Shown here piece by piece: positions 26,175 through 34,970 of a stretch of 64,000 nucleotides of DNA (within the stretch, counting starts at the first letter, position 1; each line of letters opens with the position of its first letter). A model generated the notes under the pieces. That model was not told where the DNA came from, ran no database searches, and was given only the letters and a program-made list of their open reading frames with translations. A program made the position numbers and the translations under genes. Source of the stretch: Kutzneria sp. 744. GTDB lineage: Bacteria > Actinomycetota > Actinomycetes > Mycobacteriales > Pseudonocardiaceae. Location: NCBI RefSeq assembly GCF_000568255.1, contig NZ_KK037166.1, forward strand, positions 8,752,106-8,816,105, in the 5' to 3' direction.

Positions 26175-29114
26175 GCCCGGATCTCGGCCGCCTCGGCGTG
26201 GAAACCGGCGTCGTCCAACAGGGTTTCCGCCTGCCGCCAACACAGTCCGGCGTCCGCCGGCTTGCCGGCCGCATGCAGCACGTGGCCGAGCTGCCGCAGC
26301 GCACGGGCGTGTTCCTGCCGCAGCTCCAGGCCCTCGGTCGTGGCGACGGCCCGCTCGGCCAGCGCCAGCGCCGACTCCGGCGAGTTGGTCAGCAGCCCGA
26401 CCCAGCTCAGCAGCCGCCACGCCCACGCCTTGCCGGCCATGTCGTCGTGCTCGTCGAAGAACACCAGCGCCTGCTGCGCCTCGGTGCGCGCGGTGTCCTT
26501 CGCGCCCATCCGCAGGTACGTCTCGGCCAGTGTCAGCCGCAGGTTGGCCACCAGGTCCGGGTCGCCGAGCTGGTGCGCGTCGGTCAGGCTGGCGTGGATG
26601 TGCTCGACGGCCCCGGCCAGCTCGCCGCGGGCGTGCAGCACCCGGCCCAGCTCCAGCGCCGCCGACAGCATGCCCATCCGGTCGTCCAGCTCGGTCGCCG
26701 TCTCGAGGGCCCGGCGCAGGTACGCCTCGGCCGCGGAGTTCCGGCCGGCCCGCCGCTCGATCGCGCCCAGCGAGCACAGCACGTCGACCTGCCCGTGCCG
26801 GTTGCGGGCGGTCTCGAAGCGCCGCATTGCCATCTCGTGGCACGCCCTGGCCTCGGCCTGCCGGCCGAGCCACTCGTGCATCCAGCCGACGCCGTGCCAG
26901 GCGTAGCCGGCGCCGTCGGCGTCCGCCAGGTACTCGAAGACGTCCTTGGCCCGGGTGAAGTCGCGCTGGGCGTCGGCGAAACGGTGCTGACGGCTGTTCA
27001 GCAGGCCACGCTGCTGCACGAGGATCGCCTCGGCCGGTGTCGCGCCGACGGCGGCGGCCAGGCCGAGCCCGTTCGACATCTCCCAGTCGTCGAACCGGGC
27101 GCGCAAGTCGCAGGCCGCGGCGCCGGCGATGGCCAGCCGGGCCGTCTGCTCGGCCAGGCCCATGGCGGCGCACTGGGCGATCACCCCGCCCAGCGTCATC
27201 CACTCGGCGTCGAACCAGCCGGTCGGGTCGGCCAGCAGCCGCTCACCCAGCACACCGGCGTCGCTGACGGCCAGCCGCGGGCCGCGCTGGGCGATCTTGT
27301 GGTCGGCGCACTCGGCCAGCGCCACCCACTGGTCCATCAGCGCGACCAGCGCGGCGTCGTCGGCGTCGCCGAGGTCGCGGCCGAACACCCGGAGCAGGTC
27401 GTGCAGGCGGTAGCGGGTCTGCCCGAGGGCGTCCCAGCCGAGGGTGTCCACCAGCCTGGCGTCGACCAGCGCCTCGACGTGGTCCTCGGCGGTGTCCGGG
27501 TCGACGCCGAGCAGCGGCCCGGCCACCCAGGCCGGGAAGTCGGGCGTGTCCAGCCGGGCCAGCAGCCGGAACGCCCGCTGCTGCGGCTCGGCCAGCTCCC
27601 GGTAGCTCAGCGTCAGGCTGGCCCGCACGTCCAGGTCGCCGAACCGCAGCTCGTCCAGCCGTCGCCGCTCGTCCGACAGCCGGGCGGCCAGCTGCGTCAG
27701 CCGCCAGTGCGGCCGCGCGACCAGCCGGGCCGCCGCGACCCGCAGGGCCAGCGGCAGGCGACCGCAGTACTCGACGAGCTGTTCGGCGGCCGCCGGTTCC
27801 GCCGCCACCCGCGCCGGGCCGAGCACCTTCCGGACGGCGTCGCCGGGGAGTGAGCACCGCCAGCGGCAGGACCTGGGCCGACTCCAGGCCGGCCAGCACC
27901 GATCGGCTGGTCACGAGCGCGGCGGACGTGGTCGTGCCCGGCAGCAGCGGCCGGACCTGGGCCTCGGTCGCGGCGTTGTCCAGCACGACCAGGATCCGCC
28001 GGTCGGCGACCCGGTCGCGGTACAGCGCGACGCGCTGGTCCAGCGCCGCCGGGATCGCCGCGCCGGGGGTGCCCAGGCCGCGCAGCAGGCGGTCCAGCGC
28101 CTCGGCCGGCTCCACCGGGCGTTCCTGCGACTGCAGGTCCAGGTACAGCTGGCCGTCCGGGTAGCAGCTGCGGACCAGGTGAGCGACGTGCACGGCCAGG
28201 CTGGTCTTGCCGACGCCGCCGGGGCCGGTGATCATCCACACCCGGCGCGAGTCCCGCTCGGCCCGCAGGCTGTGCGTCATCCGGACGACGTCCTCGGTGC
28301 GCCCGGCCAGCGTGGCCACGGCCGGCGGCAGCTCGCACCGCGGGGCCCAGGCCGGCTCCGCCCGCGGTGGCACGCCGACCGGCTCGGCCGAACCACCCAG
28401 CACGGCCTGGTGCAGCGCCCTGAGCTCGGCGTTCGGGTCGATGCCCAGCTCGTCGGCCAGCACCTCGCAGCAGCGCCGGTACGCGTCCAGGGCCTGCGCC
28501 TGCTGCCCGCCGTGGTGCAGAGCCAGGATCAGCTGAGCCCAGAACCGCTCGCGTAACGGGTGTTGCGTTACCAGGTCGCGCAGCTCGTCGACGAGCGCCT
28601 CGTGCCGGCCGAGCCGCAGCTGGACCTCGTTGCGCCGCTCCACCGCGTCCCACCGGCGCTCGTCCAGCCGCAGCGACTCGGTCGAATGGCCGGTGAACGC
28701 CGGTCCGCGCCAGAGGCTCAGCGCCTCGGTCAGCAGGCGCGCCTCCTCGGCCGTGTCCTCGGCACGTTCCGCCTGCCGGGCCTGCGACCGCAGCCGATCG
28801 AACCGGATAAGGTCGAGGGCGCTCGGCTCGATCCGGATCGAGTAGCCGCCGGGCACGGTCCGCACCAGAGAGCTGTCGCCGAGGGTGTTGCGCAGGCGCA
28901 TCACGTGCGTCTGCAACGTGGCGCGGGCGCCGTCCGGCGGATCCTCGCCCCACAGCCGGTCGACCAGGTCGTCCGCGGAGACGGGTTCGTTGGCGCGCAC
29001 CAACAACACCGCGAGCAGCAGCTGCTGTTTGGTCGAACGCAACTGGACCGTTCGGCCCTCGTGTCGGACCTGAAGCGGCCCGAGCACGCCGAACTCCCAC
29101 CCGACTCCGGACAT
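26138..29114 (-). pseudogene. SARP/AfsR-type regulator (wHTH-BTAD-NB-ARC-TPR), one apparent frameshift
   Basis: Two reading frames join into one protein of about 991 residues. The first carries the OmpR-like winged helix (WEFGVLGPLQVRHEGRTVQL), the bacterial transcriptional activator domain and an NB-ARC P-loop (TGPGGVGKTSLAVH, near residue 294). Then PLAVLTP runs out of frame at a GGGG run (27845-27848). Removing one base continues into VRKVLGPARVAAEPAAAEQL and about 560 residues ending in TPR-like helices. Either the gene is split or a base was miscalled. The chosen ATG (29114, MSGVGWEFG) fits the family; an upstream ATG at 29165 is possible. One TTA codon (28554-28556) suggests bldA dependence. 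It is divergent from the 13-gene secreted array and is its likely activator. Confidence 0.8.
28553..28571. promoter_or_regulatory. CGNR-operator-like palindrome inside the SARP gene
   Basis: GTAACGG-N5-GCGTTAC, one base away from the two palindromes at the CGNR regulator promoter (36025-36081). In the SARP reading frame it is written with uncommon codons (GTA, CAA and a TTA), which hints that the DNA sequence itself may matter. Confidence 0.4.
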
Positions 29115-29171
29115 GGCCCCCACTGCGCAGAACTCGACAGGGATCGAACGAAAGCGACTGTACATCGAGGC

Positions 29172-29290
29172 GTCAGCAAAAAGTCAGCGTCGCGTGCGGT
29201 CCGCCGCCAGCAGCTGATTCGTGCTCGGTTGCCAGGAAGTCACGGCCCCGGGCCGTGACCGGGTCACGGTGACCTGAGTCACGGTCGGCC
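29172..29290 (+). promoter_or_regulatory. Upstream regulatory block of secreted array 1
   Basis: Direct repeats GTCAGC at 29172-29177 and 29183-29188, exactly 11 bp apart, are the spacing SARP activators use near a -35. Downstream are palindromes GTCACGGCCC-C-GGGCCGTGAC and GGTCAC-G-GTGACC. The same succession of elements is repeated before array 2. No clear -10 stands out. Confidence 0.55.
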
Positions 29291-29364
29291 GCCGCACCCG
29301 CCGGCACCCGTCAGGCCGAAGTCAGGGCCGGCGGCGAGAGTTCCCCCAGCAGAGGGGATGGACC

Positions 29365-29814
29365 ATGATGATTCGCAAACTGTTGTTCGGCCTGGTGGCG
29401 GTGGCCGCGACGCTGGCCACGCTCGGCGCGGGCCCGGCCCAGGCCGAGTCGGCCCCCGGCTGCTCGGGCACGGTGCAGATCGGCACGACGGCCTACGTCG
29501 ACTACGGCGGCCAGCACATCGCCTCGGTCAAGCAGTTCAAGGGCTGCAACAGGAACTGGGCCTACGTGTACGCCTGGCAGGGCTTCGTGGACAGCGGCAA
29601 GGGCTTCACCCTGCGCACGGCGATCGGCGCCTTCGGCAGCGCCAGCCAGCAGGAGGCCGACCGCTACCTCGGCCTCACCATCGGCCACCACAACCAGCGC
29701 GAGCTGTGGTCGCCCGGCACGGACACGCTGACCACCTGCACGGCCGCGTTCGGCGCGGTCTCCATCGACGGCGTCAGCAGCACGCCGGACAACCACACGT
29801 CGATCAGGTGCTGA
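29365..29814 (+). CDS. Secreted four-Cys paralogue 1 (type I)
   Basis: 149 residues, first gene of array 1, with GAGGGGAT before ATG 29365. The signal peptide is cut after PAQA. The mature protein opens ESAPGCSGTVQIGTTAYVDY and has VKQFKGCNRNWAYVYAWQGF, then ELWSPGTDTLTTCTAAFG, and ends SIRC. The four cysteines fall in PGC, KGC, TTC and the last residue, so two disulfides are likely. Type I members carry FVDS-GK after the Trp and a longer middle loop (DRYLGLTIGHHNQ). Function unknown. Its TGA shares a base with the next ATG (TGATG). Confidence 0.85.
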   Translation: MMIRKLLFGLVAVAATLATLGAGPAQAESAPGCSGTVQIGTTAYVDYGGQHIASVKQFKGCNRNWAYVYAWQGFVDSGKGFTLRTAIGAFGSASQQEADRYLGLTIGHHNQRELWSPGTDTLTTCTAAFGAVSIDGVSSTPDNHTSIRC

Positions 29815-30248
29815 TGACGATGCTGAGGAAACTGTTGTGCGCCACGGGTGTCGCGGCGCTGGCGATGGCCGGCCTCGGGACCGGGGTGGCCCAGGCCGAG
29901 CAGGCACCGGGGTGTTCGAGCACGGTGCAGATCGGCTCGACCGCCTACGGCGCCTACCAGGGGCAGAACGCCATCTCGGTCAAGCAGTTCAAGGGCTGCG
30001 GCAAGAACTGGGCCTACACCTTCGTGTGGCAGAGCTTCCGGGACCGGCACATCGCCTACCACGGCCACGCCTCGGTCTACGTGCAGTTCGACGGCGGCAT
30101 GTCGTGGGGCGACGTGGACAAGGCCGGCAGCCCGGTCGAGGTGTGGTCGGAGGGCACGAACACGCTGGACACGTGCACCCAGGCCTCCGGTTACATCCAG
30201 TGGGACAACGACAAGTTCGTCGAGGCGAAGACCGGATGGCGTTGCTGA
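29814..30248 (+). CDS. Secreted four-Cys paralogue 2 (own subtype)
   Basis: 144 residues; signal peptide with AQA at the cleavage site. The core is conserved (APGCSSTVQIGSTAYGAY, VKQFKGCGKNWAYTFVWQSF). The middle region, FRDRHIAYHGHASVYVQF, is unlike the other members, and it ends KTGWRC. A second in-frame ATG at 29820 is possible. The preceding gene's final Arg-Cys codons (AGGTGC) supply a Shine-Dalgarno-like AGGTG just before the start. Confidence 0.82.
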   Translation: MTMLRKLLCATGVAALAMAGLGTGVAQAEQAPGCSSTVQIGSTAYGAYQGQNAISVKQFKGCGKNWAYTFVWQSFRDRHIAYHGHASVYVQFDGGMSWGDVDKAGSPVEVWSEGTNTLDTCTQASGYIQWDNDKFVEAKTGWRC

Positions 30249-30259
30249 GAGGGGAAAGC

Positions 30260-30688
30260 GTGAAGTTCATGCTGGCCGCCGCCGCGTCGGCGGCGATGGT
30301 GGCGGGCGGTCTCGGGGCGGGTGTGGCGCAGGCGGAGTCCGCGCCGGGCTGCGCCAGCACTGTCCAGATCGGATCGACGGCGTACGCCAAGTTCCAGGGG
30401 CAGGACATCGCCTCGGTGAAGCAGTTCAAGGGCTGCGGCAAGAACTGGGCGTACGTCTACGTGTGGGAGAGCTTCCGGGCCCGGGGCCTGCACTACCTGC
30501 TGACCGCCGCCGTCGAGGTCAATCCCGGCCCGAACGCCACCTACAAGGGCGGCAAGGACAAGCTCGGCGACCCGGTCGAGCTGTGGTCGTCCGGCACCGA
30601 CACGCTGTCGGACTGCACCGCCGGCTACGGCCTGATCTCCCTTTACCAGTACGACAACTACCCGGCATGGACGGACACCCGATGCTGA
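30260..30688 (+). CDS. Secreted four-Cys paralogue 3 (type II)
   Basis: 142 residues from GTG 30260, with AGGGGAAAGC before it. Signal peptide MKFMLAAAASAAMVAGGLGAG then VAQA. The type II mark is VWESFRARGLHYLLTAAVEV followed by NPGPN, and the C-terminus is TDTRC. Seven bases (ATGCTGA) are shared with the start of the next gene. Confidence 0.85.
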   Translation: MKFMLAAAASAAMVAGGLGAGVAQAESAPGCASTVQIGSTAYAKFQGQDIASVKQFKGCGKNWAYVYVWESFRARGLHYLLTAAVEVNPGPNATYKGGKDKLGDPVELWSSGTDTLSDCTAGYGLISLYQYDNYPAWTDTRC

Positions 30689-31113
30689 GATCCCCGGTCG
30701 TGGCGGCTGCCGCGGCCGCGATGGTGATGGGCGGTCTCGGGGCGGGTGCGGCGCAGGCGGAGGCGGCGCCGGGTTGTTCGAGCACGGTGCAGATCGGCTC
30801 GACGGCGTACATCAAGTTCCAGGGGCAGGACATCGCCTCGGTGAAGCAGTTCAAGGGTTGTGACAAGAACTGGGGCTACATCTACGTCTGGGAGAGTTTC
30901 CGCCAGCGCGGTCTGCACTGGTTCCTCGCCGCGGCGGTCGACGTCAACCCCGGCCCGAACGCCGTCTATGAGGGCGGTCTGGACAACATACACAGTCCGG
31001 TCGAGTTGTGGTCCAAGGGCACCGACACGTTGTCGGACTGCACCGCGGGCTACGGAATGATCTCGGTCATCGGATACGACAACTTCGCGGCCTGGACGGA
31101 CACACGATGCTGA
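30682..31113 (+). CDS. Secreted four-Cys paralogue 4 (type II)
   Basis: 143 residues. It starts at an ATG built from the last Arg-Cys codons of paralogue 3 (CG-ATG-C-TGA). Very similar to paralogues 3 and 9: ESFRQRGLHWFLAAAVDVNP, ending AAWTDTRC. The near-identity to paralogue 9 in array 2 (TAYIKFQGQDIASVKQFKGC in both) points to recent duplication or gene conversion. Confidence 0.84.
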   Translation: MLRSPVVAAAAAAMVMGGLGAGAAQAEAAPGCSSTVQIGSTAYIKFQGQDIASVKQFKGCDKNWGYIYVWESFRQRGLHWFLAAAVDVNPGPNAVYEGGLDNIHSPVELWSKGTDTLSDCTAGYGMISVIGYDNFAAWTDTRC

Positions 31114-31532
31114 CGGCGAAACTGCTGGGGATCGCGGCCGCGGCCGCGCTGGTGATGGGCGGTCTCGGGGCGGGTGTGGCGCAGGCGGAGTCGGCGCCGG
31201 GTTGTTCGAGCACGGTGCAGATCGGCTCGACCGCGTACATCAAGGACGGCGGCGAGACCGCCGCCTCGGTCAAGCAGTTCAAGGGCTGCGGCCAGAACTG
31301 GGCCTACATCTACATGTGGACGGCATACCTGGCGCATCATTCCGGCTTCTACATGACGGCGGCCATCGACGCCGGCGCGGAGGGGCTGGGTTTCGTGCGT
31401 GGCGACAAGAATCAGCGTGAGGTGTGGTCGTACGGCACCGACACGCTGAACATGTGCACCCGCGCGGCCGGAGAAATCACCTTCGTGGGCAGCAATCCGT
31501 TGCTGTACACGGAGACTGACCAGCGTTGCTGA
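31107..31532 (+). CDS. Secreted four-Cys paralogue 5 (type III)
   Basis: 141 residues, again starting inside the terminal codons of the preceding gene. Type III mark: MWTAYLAHHSGFYMTAAIDA and RGDKNQREVWSYGTDTLN; it ends TETDQRC. The mature start is ESAPGCSSTVQIGSTAYIKD. Cys positions match the family. Confidence 0.84.
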   Translation: MLTAKLLGIAAAAALVMGGLGAGVAQAESAPGCSSTVQIGSTAYIKDGGETAASVKQFKGCGQNWAYIYMWTAYLAHHSGFYMTAAIDAGAEGLGFVRGDKNQREVWSYGTDTLNMCTRAAGEITFVGSNPLLYTETDQRC

Positions 31533-31543
31533 GAAGGAGAGTT

Positions 31544-31963
31544 GTGAAGTTCCTCGGAGTCGCAGCCGTCGCGGCCGCGTTGACCGTCGTCGGTCTGGGT
31601 TCGGGCACCGCGCAGGCGGAGTCGGCGCCGGGCTGTTCCAGCACGGTGCAGATCGGCTCGACGGCGTACATCACCTACGGCGGCCAGACCATCGCGTCGG
31701 TGAAGCAGTTCAAGGGCTGCAACAAGAACTGGGCCTACACCTATGTGTGGGACCAGTTCCGCGACAAGCGCACGGACTACACCATCGACACCTACATCGA
31801 CGCGGGCACCGACCCGCTGGGATACCAGGTGAGCGGTCGGGGCGCGCACGAGCTGTGGTCGTCCGGCACCAACACGCTCGGTGTCTGCACCCAGGCCGCC
31901 GGCTCGATCTGGTCCACGAGCGGCAATGACCTCGGCGGTGCCGAGACCGGCAAGCGCTGCTGA
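31544..31963 (+). CDS. Secreted four-Cys paralogue 6 (type IV)
   Basis: 139 residues from GTG 31544 (MKFLGVAAVAAALTVVG), chosen because AAGGAGAG lies just upstream; a TTG at 31526 overlapping the previous stop is a weaker alternative. Type IV mark: TYVWDQFRDKRTDYTIDTYI; C-terminus AETGKRC. Last gene of array 1, followed by a terminator. Confidence 0.84.
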   Translation: MKFLGVAAVAAALTVVGLGSGTAQAESAPGCSSTVQIGSTAYITYGGQTIASVKQFKGCNKNWAYTYVWDQFRDKRTDYTIDTYIDAGTDPLGYQVSGRGAHELWSSGTNTLGVCTQAAGSIWSTSGNDLGGAETGKRC

Positions 31964-31980
31964 CCCCAGCGGCAGCGCGA

Positions 31981-32010
31981 AGCCCCCGAGCCGAAAGGCC
32001 CGGGGGCTTT
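31981..32010 (+). terminator. Terminator of secreted array 1
   Basis: AGCCCCCG pairs with CGGGGGCT; an inner GCC-GAAA-GGC extends the stem with a stable tetraloop, and TTT follows. It ends the first six-gene operon. Confidence 0.85.
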
Positions 32011-32047
32011 GTCGTGTCTGGGTGTGCTGCCGCTCCGGGCGGCCGGT

Positions 32048-32185
32048 GTCAGTGAAAAGTCAGCGTCGCGTGCTGGCCGCCACCAGCAGCCGAATCACGG
32101 TGGGGCGCGCCGAAATCACGCCTCTGACCGTGACCGGGTCACGGTGACCTGGGTCACCGCCACTGGCACCTCGGATCGGCCCGCG
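32048..32185 (+). promoter_or_regulatory. Upstream regulatory block of secreted array 2
   Basis: GTCAGT (32048-32053) and GTCAGC (32059-32064) are 11 bp apart and are followed by GTCGCGTG, as before array 1. CCGTGACCGGGTCACGGTGA and GACCTG-GTCACC further down also repeat the array 1 block. The 335-nt gap between the arrays otherwise holds the array 1 terminator and a short leader ORF. Confidence 0.55.
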
Positions 32186-32269
32186 CCAGTGACCGGTCAG
32201 GGCGGAGTCAGCGGAGGCGGCGAGTGTTCTGTCTGACCGAGGGACCGCCACTCCTGGAGGGGAACGTCA

Positions 32270-32302
32270 ATGATCAAGACCATCAGCCGGGTGCCGGCAT
32301 GA
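32270..32302 (+). CDS. Ten-residue leader peptide before array 2
   Basis: ATG 32270 has the best Shine-Dalgarno of the region (GGAGGGGAACG) and encodes MIKTISRVPA. Its TGA overlaps the ATG of paralogue 7 (ATGA, 32299-32302). The first long gene of array 2 lacks its own SD, so its translation probably depends on termination of this short ORF. Confidence 0.5.
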   Translation: MIKTISRVPA

Positions 32303-32745
32303 CGCACGTCCGGACGATCACGCTCGTGCTGGCCCTGCTCGCCGGCCTGCTGGCCACCGCCGGCGCCGCGCAGGCCGAGACCCCGCCCGGCTGCGCCAGC
32401 ACCACCCAGGTCGGGCCGACCGCGTATGTCGACTACCGCGGCCAGCACATCGCCTCGGTCAAGTGGTTCACCGGCTGCGGCAAGAACTGGTCGTACGTGT
32501 ACGCCTGGCAGTCCTTTGTAGACAGCAAGAAGTCGTTCTTCCTGACTTCCGCCATGGCCATGTACACCACTCCCGCCCAGCCGGATCCCGACTACGCCGT
32601 CGGGCTGGTCCACGGCAGGACGGGCCAGCGCGAGCTGTGGTCGACCGGCGTCGCCGCGGTGCGCAAGTGCACCGCGGCACTCGGCAACGTCGCGATACTC
32701 AGCGACGACGCCTTCGTCGACGCGCACACGGAGATCAGGTGCTGA
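32299..32745 (+). CDS. Secreted four-Cys paralogue 7 (type I)
   Basis: 148 residues from ATG 32299. Signal peptide MTHVRTITLVLALLAGLLAT then GAAQA. Core: ETPPGCASTTQVGPTAYVDY, VKWFTGCGKNWSYVYAWQSF and VDSKKSFF; loop GLVHGRTGQRELWS; ends HTEIRC. It is the most diverged in the core (KWFTGC for KQFKGC) and heads array 2 as paralogue 1 heads array 1. Confidence 0.84.
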   Translation: MTHVRTITLVLALLAGLLATAGAAQAETPPGCASTTQVGPTAYVDYRGQHIASVKWFTGCGKNWSYVYAWQSFVDSKKSFFLTSAMAMYTTPAQPDPDYAVGLVHGRTGQRELWSTGVAAVRKCTAALGNVAILSDDAFVDAHTEIRC

Positions 32746-32750
32746 CGACA

Positions 32751-33191
32751 ATGCGGAAACTGTTGTGCGGCACGGCTGTCGTGGCCACCATGCTGGCGAC
32801 CGTCGGGGTCGGCCCGGCGCAGCCGGAGTCCGCGCCGGGGTGTTCGAGCACGGTGCAGATCGGCTCGACCGCCTACCGCTCGTACCTGGGGCAGGTTGTC
32901 GCGTCGGTGAAGCAGTTCAAGGGCTGCGGCCAGAACTGGGGCTACATCTACGTCTGGCAGTCCTTCGTGGACGGCAAGCTGCCGTTCTACCTGGAGGCCG
33001 GCGTCGCCGTGTTCGACAGCCCGACGCATCGGCAGCCCGACCGCTACCTCGGTCTCACGCGGGGCAAGGTCGGCCAGCGCGAGCTGTGGTCGGCCGGTGC
33101 GGACACCCTGTCCGCGTGCACCGCCGCCTACGGCCTCATCTCCATCAGTGGCGCGGACGACCACGACACCCTCACCTCGATCAGGTGCTGA
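32751..33191 (+). CDS. Secreted four-Cys paralogue 8 (type I)
   Basis: 146 residues from ATG 32751; AGGTG formed by the preceding Arg-Cys codons is the likely SD. The signal peptide end reads AQPESAPGC, so the usual AQA cleavage site is changed to AQP. Cleavage efficiency may be reduced or the site moved. Core: TAYRSYLGQVVASVKQFKGC, YVWQSFVDGKLPFYLEAGVA; ends LTSIRC. Confidence 0.83.
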   Translation: MRKLLCGTAVVATMLATVGVGPAQPESAPGCSSTVQIGSTAYRSYLGQVVASVKQFKGCGQNWGYIYVWQSFVDGKLPFYLEAGVAVFDSPTHRQPDRYLGLTRGKVGQRELWSAGADTLSACTAAYGLISISGADDHDTLTSIRC

Positions 33192-33201
33192 GGAGCAAAC
33201 C

Positions 33202-33630
33202 ATGAAGATCCTGTTGGCCGCCGCGGCGTCGTTGGCGCTGGTGGCGGGCGGTTTCGGCGCCGGCGTGGCGCAGGCGGAGGCGGCGCCGGGTTGTTCGAGC
33301 ACGGTGCAGATCGGCTCGACGGCGTACATCAAGTTCCAGGGGCAGGACATCGCCTCGGTGAAGCAGTTCAAGGGTTGTGACAAGAACTGGGGCTACATCT
33401 ACGTCTGGGAGAGCTTCCGCCAGCGCGGTCTGCACTGGTACCTCCTCGCGGCGGTGAACGTCAACCCCGGCGTGCACAACGTCTACCAGGGCGACACGAC
33501 CAACCTTGACAGCGTGAAGGAGTTGTGGTCCACGGGAACCGACACATTGTCGGAGTGCACCGCGGGCTACGGACTGATCTCGATCGTCGGATACGACCAC
33601 TACTCGGCTTTCACGGACACCCGATGCTGA
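33202..33630 (+). CDS. Secreted four-Cys paralogue 9 (type II)
   Basis: 142 residues from ATG 33202 with AGGAGCAAACC. Close to paralogues 3 and 4: VWESFRQRGLHWYLLAAVNV then NPGVHN; C-terminus AFTDTRC. It overlaps paralogue 10 by ATGCTGA, the same junction seen between types II and III in array 1. Confidence 0.84.
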   Translation: MKILLAAAASLALVAGGFGAGVAQAEAAPGCSSTVQIGSTAYIKFQGQDIASVKQFKGCDKNWGYIYVWESFRQRGLHWYLLAAVNVNPGVHNVYQGDTTNLDSVKELWSTGTDTLSECTAGYGLISIVGYDHYSAFTDTRC

Positions 33631-34046
33631 CCGCGAGACTGCTGGGGGTCGCGGGCGCGGCCGCGCTGGTGATGGGCGGCTTCGGATCGGGGGTGGCGCA
33701 AGCGGAATCCGCGCCGGGCTGTTCGAGCACCGTGCAGATCGGCTCGACCGCGTACATCATGGACGGCAGCCAGACGGCCGCCTCGGTCAAGCAGTTCAAG
33801 GGCTGCGGTCAGAACTGGGGCTACGTCTACGTGTGGACGGCCTACCTGGCGAAGCATTCGGGTTTCTACGTGTTCGCCGCCATCGGCGACGGCGGGGAGC
33901 CGATCGGCCTCGTTCGTGGCGACAAGAACCAGCGTGAGGTGTGGTCGTACGGCACCAACACGCTCAACGTGTGCACCTGGGCCGTCGGCGACATCGATTT
34001 CGTCGGCGGTCCGATGCTGCACCAGGACACCGGCAAGCGCTGCTGA
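33624..34046 (+). CDS. Secreted four-Cys paralogue 10 (type III)
   Basis: 140 residues starting inside the terminal codons of paralogue 9. It matches paralogue 5: VWTAYLAKHSGFYVFAAIGD and RGDKNQREVWSYGTNTLN; ends DTGKRC. Confidence 0.84.
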   Translation: MLTARLLGVAGAAALVMGGFGSGVAQAESAPGCSSTVQIGSTAYIMDGSQTAASVKQFKGCGQNWGYVYVWTAYLAKHSGFYVFAAIGDGGEPIGLVRGDKNQREVWSYGTNTLNVCTWAVGDIDFVGGPMLHQDTGKRC

Positions 34047-34057
34047 AGGGACGAACC

Positions 34058-34474
34058 ATGAGGTTGCTGGGAGTCGTGGCCGTTTCGGCCGCGCTGACTG
34101 TCGCCGGTCTCGGGGCGGGCACCGCGCAGGCGGAGGCGGCGCCGGGGTGTTCGAGCACGGTGCAGATCGGCTCGACGGCGTACGCGAAGTACCAGGGGGA
34201 GATCAGCGCGTCGGTGAAGCAGTTCAAGGGCTGCGGCAAGAACTGGGCGTACATCTACGTGTGGGACCAGTTCCGGGCGAAGCACCTCGACTACTACCTC
34301 ATCTCCTTCATCGCCATCGGCGACGATGCCTTCGGTTACAAGGAGAGCGCGACGGGCGCACGCGAGCTGTGGTCGTCGGGGACCGACACGCTGGCGGCGT
34401 GCACGCGCGCTGACGGCGCCATCTTCGGCCGCGATGCGGACTACGGCTACGCCGAGACCGACCAGCGCTGCTGA
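34058..34474 (+). CDS. Secreted four-Cys paralogue 11 (type IV)
   Basis: 138 residues from ATG 34058, with AAGGGACGAACC upstream. Matches paralogues 6 and 13: YVWDQFRAKHLDYYLISFIA; ends AETDQRC. Type I-II-III-IV order in this array thus repeats that of array 1. Confidence 0.84.
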   Translation: MRLLGVVAVSAALTVAGLGAGTAQAEAAPGCSSTVQIGSTAYAKYQGEISASVKQFKGCGKNWAYIYVWDQFRAKHLDYYLISFIAIGDDAFGYKESATGARELWSSGTDTLAACTRADGAIFGRDADYGYAETDQRC

Positions 34475-34491
34475 CCAAGAGGGAGACAGGC

Positions 34492-34935
34492 ATGAAGTTC
34501 CTTGCAGTGGCGGCCGCTTCGGTCGCGTTGGTGGTCGGCGGTCTCGGTTCCGGCGTGGCGCAGGCGGAAACCGTGCCGGGGTGTTCGAGCGCCGTGCAGA
34601 TCGGCGCGACGGCGTACATCGACTACGGCGGCAAGCACATCGTCTCGGTGAAGCAGTTCAAGGGCTGTGACAAGAAGTGGGCGTACATGTACGCCTGGCA
34701 GACCTTCGTGGACAGTCGCAAGTCGTTCTTCATGACCTCCGCCGTCGGCGTGTTCGGACTGGTCACCCAGCCCGATCCGGACTACCTCGTCGGTGTCGTG
34801 CACGGCAGGACCGGCCAGCGCGAGGTGTGGTCGTCGGCCACCGACACCGTGACGAACTGCACCACCGCCGCGGGCGACGTCGCCCTCGTCACCGACGACA
34901 AGTTCCTCCAGGTCTACTCGCAGATCAGGTGCTGA
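34492..34935 (+). CDS. Secreted four-Cys paralogue 12 (type I)
   Basis: 147 residues from ATG 34492, after GAGGGAGACAGGC. Type I marks: AWQTFVDSRKSFFMTSAV and GVVHGRTGQREVWS; ends YSQIRC. It shares the VHGRTGQRE loop with paralogue 7. The core is slightly changed (KGCDKKWAYMYAW, Lys for Asn). Confidence 0.84.
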   Translation: MKFLAVAAASVALVVGGLGSGVAQAETVPGCSSAVQIGATAYIDYGGKHIVSVKQFKGCDKKWAYMYAWQTFVDSRKSFFMTSAVGVFGLVTQPDPDYLVGVVHGRTGQREVWSSATDTVTNCTTAAGDVALVTDDKFLQVYSQIRC

Positions 34936-34970
34936 CCGGGATGCGAAACACGCAGTGGAGGGGAGAAGTC

